Below are positions 7,867-16,858 of a stretch of 64,000 bases of DNA, one piece after another. Each line of letters opens with the position of its first letter. The first letter of the stretch is position 1. Under the pieces are notes generated by a model, which did no database searches, had not been told where the DNA came from, and saw only the letters and a list, made by a program, of their open reading frames with translations. The translations under genes were made by a program, and so were the position numbers. The DNA comes from Neisseria lisongii (GTDB lineage Bacteria; Pseudomonadota; Gammaproteobacteria; Burkholderiales; Neisseriaceae), in NCBI RefSeq assembly GCF_028463985.1, contig NZ_CP116766.1, forward strand, positions 496,001 to 560,000, written 5' to 3'.

Positions 7867-7946
7867 TATAGTGGAATAAGCTCAAAGGCAATACATCGTT
7901 GGCTTCGGCTTACCGCCCTGTATTACTTTGAGCTTATTCCACTATA
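7867..7946. repeat. Short Correia-like element (80 bp)
   Basis: Begins TATAGTGGAATAAGCTCAAAG and ends with its near-exact complement CTTTGAGCTTATTCCACTATA. The centre keeps only part of the Correia core (CGTTGGCTTCGGCTTACCG). It appears to be an internal-deletion form of the longer element at 9292-9398. Confidence 0.75.
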
Positions 7947-7961
7947 CACTATTATTTGGAA

Positions 7962-9131
7962 CTATTTGGCTGCGGCGGGCATCGTGCCGTTGAGCAGATA
8001 TTGGACGGTTTCCCGCACCGTGCGTATGGTTTGGCCGAACGGAAGCGGGTCTTTACCCCGGAAAAACAATCCCTTATCCACTTCACCCCGCCATGCAGCA
8101 GCCAGTTGGATATCGATACAGAATTGGCCGATTTTGTCCAAACCGTCGCGCAGGCCGCAGGTGGAAAGGCAGTTCAAACCCTGCGTGCAGCGGCGTGGAT
8201 CGGCTTTGGCGGCAGATTGCAACTTGCTTTCACGCTTGATATAACTGTCTAAAAAACGGGTGCGTACGCCTCGGGCGGGCAGGCCGGCAACCGACATAAA
8301 TTCAACGATTTTTTCGGTGGTTGCACCCAGCAGCGTTTTTTTGAAATTATCGTGGGCATCGCCTTCTTTGGTTACCGCAAAAGCCGTGCCAATTTGCACG
8401 GCAGAAGCGCCCCAGCTTTTTAGGGCAGTGCTGACTTTTTCAAAGTTTGCCATGCCGCCGGCAAGCACCAGCGGAATTTTTTCGCTTTCCAAACCGAGGT
8501 TTTTAAAGACTTCAAACGTTTCTTCAATCACCCGTTTAAACTCAAATTTGGCATCGTTTACACCATTGACCGAAGCAGCGCCCAAATGTCCGGCGGCATG
8601 GGCAGGATGCTCAATCACAATGGCATCAGGCAGAATGCCTTTTTTCATCCAGCGTTTCAACACGATATTAATGCCCCGGGATTCGGAAAGAATCGGCAGC
8701 AGAGCGACATCTTTATGATAACCTTCGGTCATTTCGGGCAAATCCAGCGGCAAACCTGCACCCATCACAATCGCATCGGCTCCCGATTCGCAGGCTTGGC
8801 GAACATAAGCAGCATGGTCTTTCACCGCCTTCATCACATTCACCGCAATCATCCCGTTGCCTTGGGCATCGGCTTTGGCTTTGGTAATTTCGCGATCGAG
8901 GGCAATTCGGTTGAGGCGGGTATATTTTTCTTCGCTCGGATTGATTTTAGATTCCGCCAGCAAATCTTCATGCAGATGGCGCAAATCCACGCTGGCAATC
9001 GTACCGACACCGTTTTCCCGTGCCACGGCGCTGGAAAGGCCGGAGGCAGAAACCCCGATACCCATACCGCCCTGAACAATCGGTATAAGGGATTTGTTGC
9101 GAATAATCAACGGATCAAATGGTGTGTGCAT
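7962..9131 (-). CDS. Nitronate monooxygenase / FMN-dependent NAD(P)H oxidoreductase
   Basis: A TIM-barrel flavoprotein of the 2-nitropropane dioxygenase family, which oxidises alkyl nitronates or acts as an NAD(P)H:quinone reductase. The 389-residue product opens with PLIIRNKSLIPIVQGGMGIGVS, the family's N-terminal FMN-binding signature, and continues with ADAIVMGAGLPLDLPE, IEHPAHAAGHLGA and LVLAGGMANFEKV...AVQIGTAF, the phosphate-binding end of the barrel. GAGGA precedes the ATG. The C-terminal part has four cysteines (CTQGLNCLSTC, FCID) of unknown role. It stands alone between two repeat-rich spacers; the physiological substrate is not evident. Confidence 0.85.
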   Translation of the reverse strand: MHTPFDPLIIRNKSLIPIVQGGMGIGVSASGLSSAVARENGVGTIASVDLRHLHEDLLAESKINPSEEKYTRLNRIALDREITKAKADAQGNGMIAVNVMKAVKDHAAYVRQACESGADAIVMGAGLPLDLPEMTEGYHKDVALLPILSESRGINIVLKRWMKKGILPDAIVIEHPAHAAGHLGAASVNGVNDAKFEFKRVIEETFEVFKNLGLESEKIPLVLAGGMANFEKVSTALKSWGASAVQIGTAFAVTKEGDAHDNFKKTLLGATTEKIVEFMSVAGLPARGVRTRFLDSYIKRESKLQSAAKADPRRCTQGLNCLSTCGLRDGLDKIGQFCIDIQLAAAWRGEVDKGLFFRGKDPLPFGQTIRTVRETVQYLLNGTMPAAAK

Positions 9132-9291
9132 GGTTTTCCTCTTTAAAATATCGGTCTGAATGCGGATTTGATGTGTCGGACAGGCCGTCTGAAAACGGCA
9201 TTTGTTTGATTTTTAGGTATTGTACTCTAAAAAATGTAAAATTAGAGTAATAATACAAAATAAATTAAAAAGTTTTTGATTTTAAAATGAT

Positions 9292-9398
9292 TATAGTGGA
9301 ATAACCTCAAAGCAATACAAGGCGGCAAGCCGCAGACAGTACAAATAGTACGGCAAGGCGAAGCCAACGATGTAGTGCTTTGAGGTTACTCCACTATA
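9292..9398. repeat. Correia-like element (107 bp)
   Basis: TATAGTGGAATAACCTCAAAGCA at one end pairs with TGCTTTGAGGTTACTCCACTATA at the other. The centre has the Correia core with GCAGACAGTACAAATAGTACGGCAAGGCG. It lies upstream of the nitronate monooxygenase gene. The stretch 9132-9291 between them is AT-rich with one uptake sequence and no gene. Confidence 0.8.
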
Positions 9399-9435
9399 GT
9401 GAATATACTGAATAATTCATACGGTTTTTAAACAG

Positions 9436-9532
9436 GGCGTAGGTTGGGTCGAGACCCAACACGATTGAAAATACCTTGAAACATAAGATTTTGTTGGATT
9501 ACGCCCGTGCCTCGCTAACCACAATCTACGCC
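9436..9532. repeat. Degenerate GGTTGGGT-type repeat
   Basis: Starts GGCGTAGGTTGGGTC and ends CTCGCTAACC...CTACGCC, a decayed relative of the inverted repeat at 5375-5493. The flanks GGCGTAG/CTACGCC still pair. Confidence 0.5.
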
Positions 9533-9601
9533 TGCTTTTGTATGGAAAATTCGGTGTTTTAACTATAGAAATTGGGGCTGTACATTTTTCATCCCATCAG
9601 G

Positions 9602-9630
9602 CAAAAGAAAAACCCCGCCATAAGGCGGGG
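9602..9630 (-). terminator. ackA intrinsic terminator
   Basis: Read on the minus strand, CCCCGCC (complement of 9624-9630) pairs with GGCGGGG (complement of 9613-9619) across a 4-nt loop and is followed by a T5 run. Confidence 0.9.
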
Positions 9631-9650
9631 TGAGGTAGAGATGAACGGGG

Positions 9651-10847
9651 TTACAGGCCGCTCAGACGGGCGGTGTCTTGAGCGATCATCAGTTCTTCGT
9701 TGGTTGGAATTACCACAGCGATGGCTTTGCTGTCGGCGGTGGTGATTACACCGGCATTGCCGAAGCGGGCTTTGGTGTTGGCTTCTTTGTCTTCGGTGAA
9801 GCCGAGGAAGCTGACGTAATCCAGCACTTTGCTGCGGATGATGTCGGAATTTTCACCGATACCGCCGGTGAATGCCAATACGTCCAAGCCGCCGGCGGCA
9901 ACGGCCATGCTGCCGACATATTTTGCCAGTCGGTAAACGAATACTTCCAGCGCCAATTTGGCACCCGGATGGCCTTCCAGTGCGCCTTCTTCGATGGCAC
10001 GGCAGTCGCTGGAAAGGCCGGATAAGCCCAGCAGGCCGGATTTTTTGTTCAGCAGGTCGGTGGCTTCACTGACGCTCAAACCAGCGTTGTCGGCGAGGAA
10101 GCCGAATACGGCGGGGTCGATGTCGCCGCTGCGGGTACCCATTACCAAGCCTTCCAGCGGGGTCAGGCCCATGCTGGTGTCTTTGGAAACGCCCTCGGCG
10201 ATGGCGGAAATGGATGCGCCGTTGCCCAAGTGGGCGATGACCATGCGCAGGCTGTTTTTGTCTTTACCGAGGAAGCGGGCGGCTTCGTCGGCAACGTAGC
10301 GGTAGCTGGTGCCGTGGAAGCCGTAGCGGCGCAGGCCGTGTTGTTTGTACAATTCTTGCGGAACGGCATACATATAGGCGTGTTCCGGCATGGTTTGGTG
10401 GAATGCAGTGTCGAATACGGCAACGTTGGGCAGGCCTTTGAAGATTTCTTGGGCGGCACGGATGCCCAGCAGGTTGGCGGGGTTGTGCAGTGGGGCGAGC
10501 GGGATACATTTTTCGATACCGGCAATCACGGCTTCGTCAATCAGAATGGATTCGCTGTAGGTTTCGCCGCCGCTGACAACGCGGTGGCCGATGGCGGCGA
10601 TGCTGCTGTCGAAGCCGTGTTTTTTCAATTCTTCCATCAAGGCTTCTACTGCGCCGGTGTGGTTGGGGTTGCTGCTCAGTTGGACTTTGTTTTTTTCGCC
10701 GTTGAATTTGAATGTGATGTAGGCATCGGGCAGACCTAATTTTTCACCCAGACAGCTCAAGAGAACGTCGCCGCTGGCGTTGTCCAATACAGCACCTTTC
10801 AGAGACGAGCTGCCGCAGTTTAAAACCAAAATCAGTTGTTGGGACAT
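9651..10847 (-). CDS. ackA: Acetate kinase
   Basis: Interconverts acetyl phosphate plus ADP and acetate plus ATP, the substrate-level ATP step of overflow metabolism. The 398-residue ASKHA-fold kinase has both family signatures: VLNCGSSSLKG at residues 7-17 and YGFHGTSYRYV near 175-185. It also has IAHLGNGASI, the MGLTPLEGLVMGTRSGDIDP loop and FTGGIGENS near the C-terminus. AGGAG lies 6 nt before the ATG. No pta is adjacent. The upstream 267-bp spacer (10848-11114) contains two uptake sequences in opposite orientation and no other gene. Confidence 0.97.
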   Translation of the reverse strand: MSQQLILVLNCGSSSLKGAVLDNASGDVLLSCLGEKLGLPDAYITFKFNGEKNKVQLSSNPNHTGAVEALMEELKKHGFDSSIAAIGHRVVSGGETYSESILIDEAVIAGIEKCIPLAPLHNPANLLGIRAAQEIFKGLPNVAVFDTAFHQTMPEHAYMYAVPQELYKQHGLRRYGFHGTSYRYVADEAARFLGKDKNSLRMVIAHLGNGASISAIAEGVSKDTSMGLTPLEGLVMGTRSGDIDPAVFGFLADNAGLSVSEATDLLNKKSGLLGLSGLSSDCRAIEEGALEGHPGAKLALEVFVYRLAKYVGSMAVAAGGLDVLAFTGGIGENSDIIRSKVLDYVSFLGFTEDKEANTKARFGNAGVITTADSKAIAVVIPTNEELMIAQDTARLSGL

Positions 10848-11114
10848 AAATTGCTCCTAGTGTTTTCAGACGGCCTTTGTGGGCGGATATTCTGTGCGGG
10901 CAGGAATGCCGATGCCGTCTGAAACGGGTTGATGAATAAAATAGTGCGTATTCTACCATTTTGTCGAAATAAGGCGAAATAAAATGTTAATCGGGGCGAT
11001 AATATTTGCCGCAAAAACGGCTTCGCTCTTTTCAGGATACATTCAAACTGTTACATTAGACAGATTCGGGCGGTGTTGCGCCTACTGTAAAATATGAAAA
11101 ATTAAGGCTTTACC

Positions 11115-11432
11115 ATGCACTATTTCAGTCTCCATACCCAAGACGGCAGCCACTTGGGCTTTTTTGTGATGATTGCCGACGATGAAACGCAATCCCAACC
11201 GCAAAGCGGCAGGTTTACGCTCAAGCTGCAGAGCGAGAAGCCGTCTGAAAATCAGGCTGCCGCACAAGTGGTGTCGGCATTGGCCGAATCGGACGAACCG
11301 CTGTATTGGCGGGTGGAAAAAGACCATGTCGAACTGTTTGCCGGCAGCGAAAATATCGGCAGCATCCGCAACGAATATCTCACGCTTTCGGGCTGCCATT
11401 TGATTTTGAACGATTTGACGGGAATGATTTAA
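11115..11432 (+). CDS. Conserved small neisserial protein of unknown function
   Basis: A 105-residue soluble protein without signal peptide or recognised domain. It contains an internal uptake sequence encoding KPSEN near residue 42. AAGG precedes the ATG at good spacing, and its TAA shares a base with the ccoS start, indicating translational coupling. I do not recognise the family. Context (ccoS next) gives only a weak hint of a link to respiratory-chain assembly. Confidence 0.7.
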   Translation: MHYFSLHTQDGSHLGFFVMIADDETQSQPQSGRFTLKLQSEKPSENQAAAQVVSALAESDEPLYWRVEKDHVELFAGSENIGSIRNEYLTLSGCHLILNDLTGMI

Positions 11433-11629
11433 TGGAAAGTATGTTTATTTTGGTGCCGATCAGTATTATTTTGGCATTCTGTATCGGCTATTTTTTCTGG
11501 TGGTCGGGCAAAAGCGGGCAATTTGACGATTTGGAAGGGCCGGCTTACCGTATTTTGATGGACGATGATTCCACCGATAAATTATTGGATAAAGATAAAG
11601 ACGAAGCCGATGAGCATCAAAAAAGATAA
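11432..11629 (+). CDS. ccoS: cbb3-type cytochrome oxidase assembly protein CcoS
   Basis: A 65-residue single-span membrane protein needed for cofactor insertion into cbb3 oxidase. Residues 4-25 are the membrane helix (FILVPISIILAFCIGYFFWW), followed by the diagnostic SGQFDDLEGPAYRILMDDD of the CcoS family. The start overlaps the preceding stop by one base, and its 3' end overlaps the next gene by 20 bases. The ccoNOQP genes are not in the window, so ccoS is an orphan here. Confidence 0.88.
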   Translation: MESMFILVPISIILAFCIGYFFWWSGKSGQFDDLEGPAYRILMDDDSTDKLLDKDKDEADEHQKR

Positions 11630-12929
11630 TCTCAATTTCCAAACGCAGCGGCGGTTTGCGCCGCTTTTCTGTACCCAGTTTCTCGGCGCATTCAACGACA
11701 ATATCTTTAAAACCGCATTGTTTGTGATGATCAGCTTTTACGGCTTGGGGCAAAACGATATTCTGCCCGCCAGCCAAATGCTGAATCTCGGCGCTTTGCT
11801 GTTTATTCTGCCGTATTTTCTGTTTTCGGCTTTGTCGGGTCAGTTGAGCAACAAGTTTGACAAAGCTGTGTTGGCACGTTGGGTCAAAGTGTTGGAAATT
11901 GTCGTGATGGCGCTGGCGGCGTTTGGGTTTTATATTCAGTCGGCATCTTTGCTGTTGTTCTGCCTGTTTTGCATGGGAACGCAGTCCACGCTGTTCGGGC
12001 CGCTCAAATATGCCATTCTGCCCGATTATTTAAACGATAAAGAACTGATTATGGGCAACAGCCTGATTGAATCGGGAACATTTATCGCTATTTTGTTCGG
12101 CCAGATTTTGGGCACGGCGATTGCCGGTGTGCCGCCGCATATTGTCGGCATTGCAGTGGTGGCGGTGGCCGCCGCCGGAACGCTGTCCAGCCTGTTTATG
12201 CCGTCTGTCGCCGCCAAAGTGCCGGATACCAAAATAGAACGGAACATCGTCAAAGGCACTTCGGCACTGATTCGGGAAACCGCCGCACAGCCGCAGGTAT
12301 GGACAGCGATTATCGGCATTTCGTGGTTTTGGTTTGTCGGCTCGGTTTATACCACGCAGTTGCCGACGTTTACCCAAATCCATCTAGGCGGCAACGACAA
12401 CGTATTTAATTTGATGTTGGCACTGTTTTCCGTCGGCATTGCCGCCGGATCGGTATTGTGTGCCAAAATCAGCGGCGGCAGGCTCACACTCGGCTGGGTA
12501 TCGCTCGGCACACTGGGTCTGACCGTCTGCGGTCTGCTGCTGGTGTGGCTGACATACGATACCCGTTTTCAGGAATTAAACGGCATCGGCTGGTTTCTGT
12601 CGCAGAGCAAAGCCTATCCGGTGATGGCGGTGATGGCGGCTATCGGCTTTTTCGGCGGCTTTTTTTCCGTACCGCTTTACACATGGCTGCAAACCGCCAG
12701 CAGCGAAACCTTCCGCGCCCATGCCGTGGCGGCAAACAACATCATCAACGGCATTTTCATGGTCAGCGCCGCCTTGTTGAGTGCCGTTTTATTGATGTTG
12801 TTTGACAGCATTACCTTGCTCTATCTGATTGTCGCCGTCGGCAATCCGGTGCTGCTGGCCTACCTGATTAAGCGTGAACCGCAGTTTTTATACGGCATTG
12901 CGGATGTGTTCCGCAGGAAAATTCCGTAA
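11610..12929 (+). CDS. MFS permease of the lysophospholipid transporter (LplT-like) family
   Basis: A polytopic 439-residue inner-membrane protein beginning with an RFAPLFCTQFLGAFNDNIFKTAL segment, characteristic of LplT and related permeases that flip lysophospholipids inward for re-acylation. Other family features visible are ARWVKVLEI, GTQSTLFGPLKYAILPDYL and ANNIINGIFMVSAALLSA. About twelve hydrophobic segments. The ATG at 11610 lies within ccoS, suggesting coupling. No acyltransferase domain is fused and none is next to it. Substrate assignment is by family only. Confidence 0.8.
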   Translation: MSIKKDNLNFQTQRRFAPLFCTQFLGAFNDNIFKTALFVMISFYGLGQNDILPASQMLNLGALLFILPYFLFSALSGQLSNKFDKAVLARWVKVLEIVVMALAAFGFYIQSASLLLFCLFCMGTQSTLFGPLKYAILPDYLNDKELIMGNSLIESGTFIAILFGQILGTAIAGVPPHIVGIAVVAVAAAGTLSSLFMPSVAAKVPDTKIERNIVKGTSALIRETAAQPQVWTAIIGISWFWFVGSVYTTQLPTFTQIHLGGNDNVFNLMLALFSVGIAAGSVLCAKISGGRLTLGWVSLGTLGLTVCGLLLVWLTYDTRFQELNGIGWFLSQSKAYPVMAVMAAIGFFGGFFSVPLYTWLQTASSETFRAHAVAANNIINGIFMVSAALLSAVLLMLFDSITLLYLIVAVGNPVLLAYLIKREPQFLYGIADVFRRKIP

Positions 12930-12950
12930 AAATAGTTGGTTGATACCATT

Positions 12951-12986
12951 GAGGCCGTCTGAAAATCATGATTTTCAGACGGCCTC
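12951..12986. terminator. Bidirectional terminator from paired uptake sequences
   Basis: GAGGCCGTCTGAAAATCATG and its complement make a perfect 36-base palindrome between the convergent permease and ppsR genes. Confidence 0.7.
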
Positions 12987-13008
12987 GGTTTTATTGTGTT
13001 GTTATCAA

Positions 13009-13830
13009 TCAAAACCGCCGTTTCAATTTGCATGCCTGCAGAATATGGACGGCGAGTTCTTCCACTGATTTGTCGGTGGTGTTGGTAAACGGAATATTGA
13101 ACCGTTTGAACATCGCTTGTGCGTCGGACACTTCGCTGCGGCAGGTGTCGATTTTGGCGTAGGTGGAGTTGGGGCGGCGTTCTTGGCGGATGGCCTGCAG
13201 GCGTTCGGGTTGGATGGTCAGGCCGAACAGTTTGTCTTTGTAAGGTTTCACCATGCGGGGCAGGTCGGTGGATTCCAAATCGTCGGGAATCAGCGGATAG
13301 TTGGCGGCACGGATGCCGTATTGCAGGGCAAGGTAGAGACAGGTCGGGGTTTTGCCGGAACGGGATACGCCCATCAGAATGACATCGGCTTCTTTCAGAT
13401 TTTTATCGCTTACGCCGTCGTCGTGGTTGAGCGAGAAGTTCACCGCTTCCATGCGGGCATCGTAGCGTTGGGTGTTGCCGATGCTGTGATGTCCTTGCAG
13501 CGACAGCGTGGCTTGGGCGTTTAATTCTTTTTCGAGCTGACCCAAGAATGTATCGAAGAAGTTGATCACAAAAGCATTGGCTTCTTTGATGATGTGGCGG
13601 ATTTCGTGATTGACCACGCTGACAAAGGCAATCGGGCGCACACCGTGTTCTTGGGCGGAGCGGTTGACCTTTTCCACTACGGCCAGCGCTTTTTCCGGCG
13701 TATCGATAAATGGATAGGTCGAGCGTTTGAATTGCAGGTTGCCGAATTGGTTGAGCAGCGCTTCGCCGATGTTTTCGGCGGTCAGGCCGGTGCGGTCGGA
13801 AATATAGAAAACGTGTCGGGGAGTATTCAT
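13009..13830 (-). CDS. ppsR: PEP synthase regulatory kinase/pyrophosphorylase
   Basis: A DUF299-family bifunctional protein that inactivates PEP synthase by ADP-dependent phosphorylation and reactivates it by Pi-dependent dephosphorylation. The 273-residue protein starts RHVFYISDRTGLTAENIG and has the P-loop GVSRSGKTPT near residue 153, followed by LYLALQYGIRAANYPLIP, all typical of the family. It is divergent from ppsA, its expected target, across a 423-bp AT-rich spacer. Confidence 0.95.
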   Translation of the reverse strand: MNTPRHVFYISDRTGLTAENIGEALLNQFGNLQFKRSTYPFIDTPEKALAVVEKVNRSAQEHGVRPIAFVSVVNHEIRHIIKEANAFVINFFDTFLGQLEKELNAQATLSLQGHHSIGNTQRYDARMEAVNFSLNHDDGVSDKNLKEADVILMGVSRSGKTPTCLYLALQYGIRAANYPLIPDDLESTDLPRMVKPYKDKLFGLTIQPERLQAIRQERRPNSTYAKIDTCRSEVSDAQAMFKRFNIPFTNTTDKSVEELAVHILQACKLKRRF

Positions 13831-14253
13831 GGCGGGTCTTTCTGAATAAGGGAAAATTGACTGTTATCATAACAAGAGCGGCGGCGGGAATAAAGCGGCT
13901 ACGGTAAAATTACAGATAATTACAACACAAAACCATAAAAAACTTAACGCATATTAATTTTAATAAAATAGATAAATTGAAATATAATGCCAAATATTTC
14001 CAAATAACGTAAATATTTAAAATTCATTGATTTGTTTCAAACGTTATGTTTTACAAGAAGATAAGGCCGTCTGAAAAGTATCGGTGTATTGGATTTCAAT
14101 CGACTACACGGCCGGAAGCCGCAATTTTTCAGACGGCCTGTGCGGTAATAATCCTTGCGAAAACCGAAAAAATACATGACAGAGACAGTTTGAATCGCTT
14201 AGAATAGGCCAGCGGATTCATTTCTTTTTTAACATACACGAACTGGATGAAAA
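13831..14253. other. AT-rich divergent spacer between ppsR and ppsA
   Basis: No gene seen. It holds an inverted uptake-sequence pair (about 14065-14141) and a promoter-like pair of hexamers near ppsA. The AT-rich part around 13890-14040 may contain the ppsR promoter, but I cannot place it. Confidence 0.5.
14176..14205 (+). promoter_or_regulatory. Possible ppsA promoter
   Basis: ATGACA (14176-14181) and TAGAAT (14200-14205) are spaced by 18 bp and resemble sigma-70 -35 and -10 hexamers about 50 bp before the ppsA start. Confidence 0.35.
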
Positions 14254-16644
14254 ATGGCTGCAAACTATGTAATTTGGTTTGAGAACCTGCGCATGACCGA
14301 TGTGGAAAGCGTGGGCGGTAAAAATGCCTCTTTGGGCGAAATGATCAGTCAGCTGACTGAGAAAGGCGTACGTGTTCCCGGCGGTTTTGCCACCACCGCA
14401 GATGCCTACCGTGCCTTTTTGGCGCATGAGGGTCTGAGCGACCGTATTTCCGCCGCACTGGCTGAATTGGACGTTGATGATGTTGCCGAATTGGCACGTG
14501 TGGGCAAAGAAATCCGCCAATGGATTTTGGATACGCCGTTCCCCGAGCAGCTGAACAACGAAATCGAAGCGGCATGGAACAAAATGGTTGCCGATGCCGG
14601 TAGCGAAGATATTTCCGTTGCCGTACGTTCTTCTGCCACCGCAGAAGACCTGCCGGACGCTTCGTTTGCGGGTCAGCAGGAAACATTCTTGAATATCAAT
14701 GGTTTGGAAAACGTTAAAGAAGCCATGCACCATGTATTTGCTTCGCTGTATAACGACCGTGCCATTTCTTACCGTGTTCACAAAGGTTTTGAACACGACA
14801 TCGTTGCCCTGTCTGCCGGTGTGCAGCGCATGGTGCGTTCCGACAGCGGTTCGTCCGGCGTGATGTTTACCATCGATACCGAATCCGGTTACGACCAAGT
14901 GGTATTTGTTACCTCGTCTTACGGTTTGGGCGAAAACGTGGTGCAGGGTGCGGTAAACCCTGACGAATTCTATGTATTCAAACCGACGCTGAAAGCGGGC
15001 AAACCGGCTATTCTGCGTAAAACCATGGGTTCGAAACAGATTAAAATGATTTTCACCGATAAAGCCGAAGCCGGTAAATCGGTGGCGAATATCGATGTGC
15101 CTGAAGAAGACCGCAACCGCTTCTCGATTACCGATGAAGAAGTAACCGAGTTGGCACATTACGCTCTGATTATTGAAAAACACTACGGCCGTCCGATGGA
15201 CATTGAATGGGGTCGAGACGGTATCGACGGTAAACTGTATATCCTGCAAGCCCGTCCGGAAACCGTTAAGTCGCAGGAAGACGGTAGCCGCAGCCTGCGC
15301 CGCTATGCCATCAGCGGTGAGAAAAAAGTATTGGCCGAAGGCCGTGCCATCGGTCAGAAAGTCGGCCAAGGTAAAGTGCGTCTGGTCAAAGACGCTTCCG
15401 AAATGGAAAGCGTGGAAGCGGGCGATGTGCTGGTAACCGATATGACCGACCCGGATTGGGAACCAGTGATGAAACGTGCTTCTGCGATTGTAACCAATCG
15501 TGGCGGCCGTACCTGTCATGCAGCGATTATTGCCCGTGAATTGGGTATTCCTGCGGTTGTTGGCTGCGGCGATGCGACCAGCCGTCTGCATGCCGGTCAG
15601 GAAGTAACCGTATCGTGTGCCGAAGGCGATACCGGCCTGATTTACGAAGGTTTGTTGGAGGTAAACGTTACCGATGTGGCTTTGGACAATATGCCGAAAG
15701 CGCCGGTAAAAGTGATGATGAACGTCGGCAATCCTGAATTGGCGTTCAGCTTCTCAAGCCTGCCGAGTGAAGGTATCGGCTTGGCACGCATGGAATTTAT
15801 CATCAACCGCCAAATCGGTATCCACCCGAAAGCCTTGTTGGAATTTGACAAACAAGACGACGAGCTGAAAGCCGAAATTACCCGCCGTATTGCCGGTTAT
15901 GCTTCTCCGGTGGATTTCTATGTCGATAAAATCGCCGAAGGCGTGGCGACTTTGGCCGCTTCGGTTTATCCGCGTAAAACCATCGTCCGCATGTCCGACT
16001 TCAAATCCAACGAATATGCCAATCTGGTCGGCGGTAGCATTTATGAACCGCATGAAGAAAACCCGATGCTGGGCTTCCGCGGTGCGGCACGTTATGTGTC
16101 GGAAGATTTTGCCGACTGCTTTGCGCTGGAATGTAAAGCTCTGAAACGTGTCCGTGACGAAATGGGTCTGACCAACGTTGAAATCATGATTCCGTTTATC
16201 CGTACTTTGGCGGAAGCCGAATTGGCGGTGAAAGCGTTGAAAGAAAACGGTTTGGAACGCGGTAAAAACGGTTTGCGTCTGATTATGATGTGCGAAGTGC
16301 CAAGCAACGCATTGCTGGCCGAGCAGTTCCTGCAATACTTTGACGGCTTCTCCATCGGTTCAAACGACATGACCCAACTGACGCTGGGTGTGGATCGGGA
16401 CAGCGGCGGCCCGATTGCGGCAACATTTGACGAACGCAATGCGGCGGTTAAAGTAATGCTGCATTTGGCAATTTCTGCCTGTCGCAAACAAAACAAATAT
16501 GTCGGCATTTGCGGTCAAGGCCCTTCCGATCACCCTGATTTTGCCAAATGGCTGGTGGAAGAAGGCATCGAAAGCGTGTCTCTGAACCCTGATACCGTTA
16601 TCGAAACTTGGCTGTATCTGGCCAACGAGCTGAACAAAGCCTAA
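14254..16644 (+). CDS. ppsA: Phosphoenolpyruvate synthase
   Basis: Converts pyruvate, ATP and water to PEP, AMP and Pi for gluconeogenesis, useful when growing on lactate or pyruvate. The 796-residue protein has all three domains: an ATP-grasp nucleotide-binding domain (residues about 1-350, with SSATAEDLPDASFAGQQETF), a swivelling phosphohistidine domain with the catalytic histidine in GGRTCHAAIIAR near 420, and a PEP/pyruvate-binding barrel (about 480-796) with the catalytic cysteine in GICGQGPSDHPD near 750. Divergent from its regulator ppsR. The lut operon downstream in the window supplies pyruvate. Confidence 0.98.
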   Translation: MAANYVIWFENLRMTDVESVGGKNASLGEMISQLTEKGVRVPGGFATTADAYRAFLAHEGLSDRISAALAELDVDDVAELARVGKEIRQWILDTPFPEQLNNEIEAAWNKMVADAGSEDISVAVRSSATAEDLPDASFAGQQETFLNINGLENVKEAMHHVFASLYNDRAISYRVHKGFEHDIVALSAGVQRMVRSDSGSSGVMFTIDTESGYDQVVFVTSSYGLGENVVQGAVNPDEFYVFKPTLKAGKPAILRKTMGSKQIKMIFTDKAEAGKSVANIDVPEEDRNRFSITDEEVTELAHYALIIEKHYGRPMDIEWGRDGIDGKLYILQARPETVKSQEDGSRSLRRYAISGEKKVLAEGRAIGQKVGQGKVRLVKDASEMESVEAGDVLVTDMTDPDWEPVMKRASAIVTNRGGRTCHAAIIARELGIPAVVGCGDATSRLHAGQEVTVSCAEGDTGLIYEGLLEVNVTDVALDNMPKAPVKVMMNVGNPELAFSFSSLPSEGIGLARMEFIINRQIGIHPKALLEFDKQDDELKAEITRRIAGYASPVDFYVDKIAEGVATLAASVYPRKTIVRMSDFKSNEYANLVGGSIYEPHEENPMLGFRGAARYVSEDFADCFALECKALKRVRDEMGLTNVEIMIPFIRTLAEAELAVKALKENGLERGKNGLRLIMMCEVPSNALLAEQFLQYFDGFSIGSNDMTQLTLGVDRDSGGPIAATFDERNAAVKVMLHLAISACRKQNKYVGICGQGPSDHPDFAKWLVEEGIESVSLNPDTVIETWLYLANELNKA

Positions 16645-16669
16645 CAAGGCCGTCTGAAAAACGGTATGA

Positions 16670-16702
16670 AACCGCTCTGCATTGTCAGGGCGGTTTTTTT
16701 TT
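16670..16702 (+). terminator. ppsA intrinsic terminator
   Basis: AACCGCTCTG pairs with CAGGGCGGTT (one wobble) across a 6-nt loop and is followed by about eight T residues. An uptake sequence precedes it. Confidence 0.9.
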
Positions 16703-16858
16703 ATGTTTGGTGGCTGAGTGGGTTTGGTTGGTTTGTTGCCTGCTTTGCTATATAATCACATTTTAATAATCAGGGATATAGTTGAAACATTTTATTGCAC
16801 CGTATGGGCGATAATAGTTTCGGCTCTATTGAAACAAATCGGTTTTGAACAGAAAAAT

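Larger units (their letters stand above)
7649..7961. other. Intergenic region at the right border of the capsule locus
   Basis: No gene is visible. It contains the paired uptake sequences at 7817-7854 and a short Correia-like element at 7867-7946, and marks the switch from capsule DNA to core chromosome. Confidence 0.6.

Noticed and set aside
14218..15591. Long antisense open frame (457 codons) opposite ppsA
   Set aside because: It lies wholly opposite a certain gene, its product is His/Phe-rich with no recognisable motif, and it arises from codon bias of the coding strand.
16694..16702. Poly-T run as a phase-variation tract
   Set aside because: It is the U-tract of the ppsA terminator and lies in no reading frame or promoter spacer.
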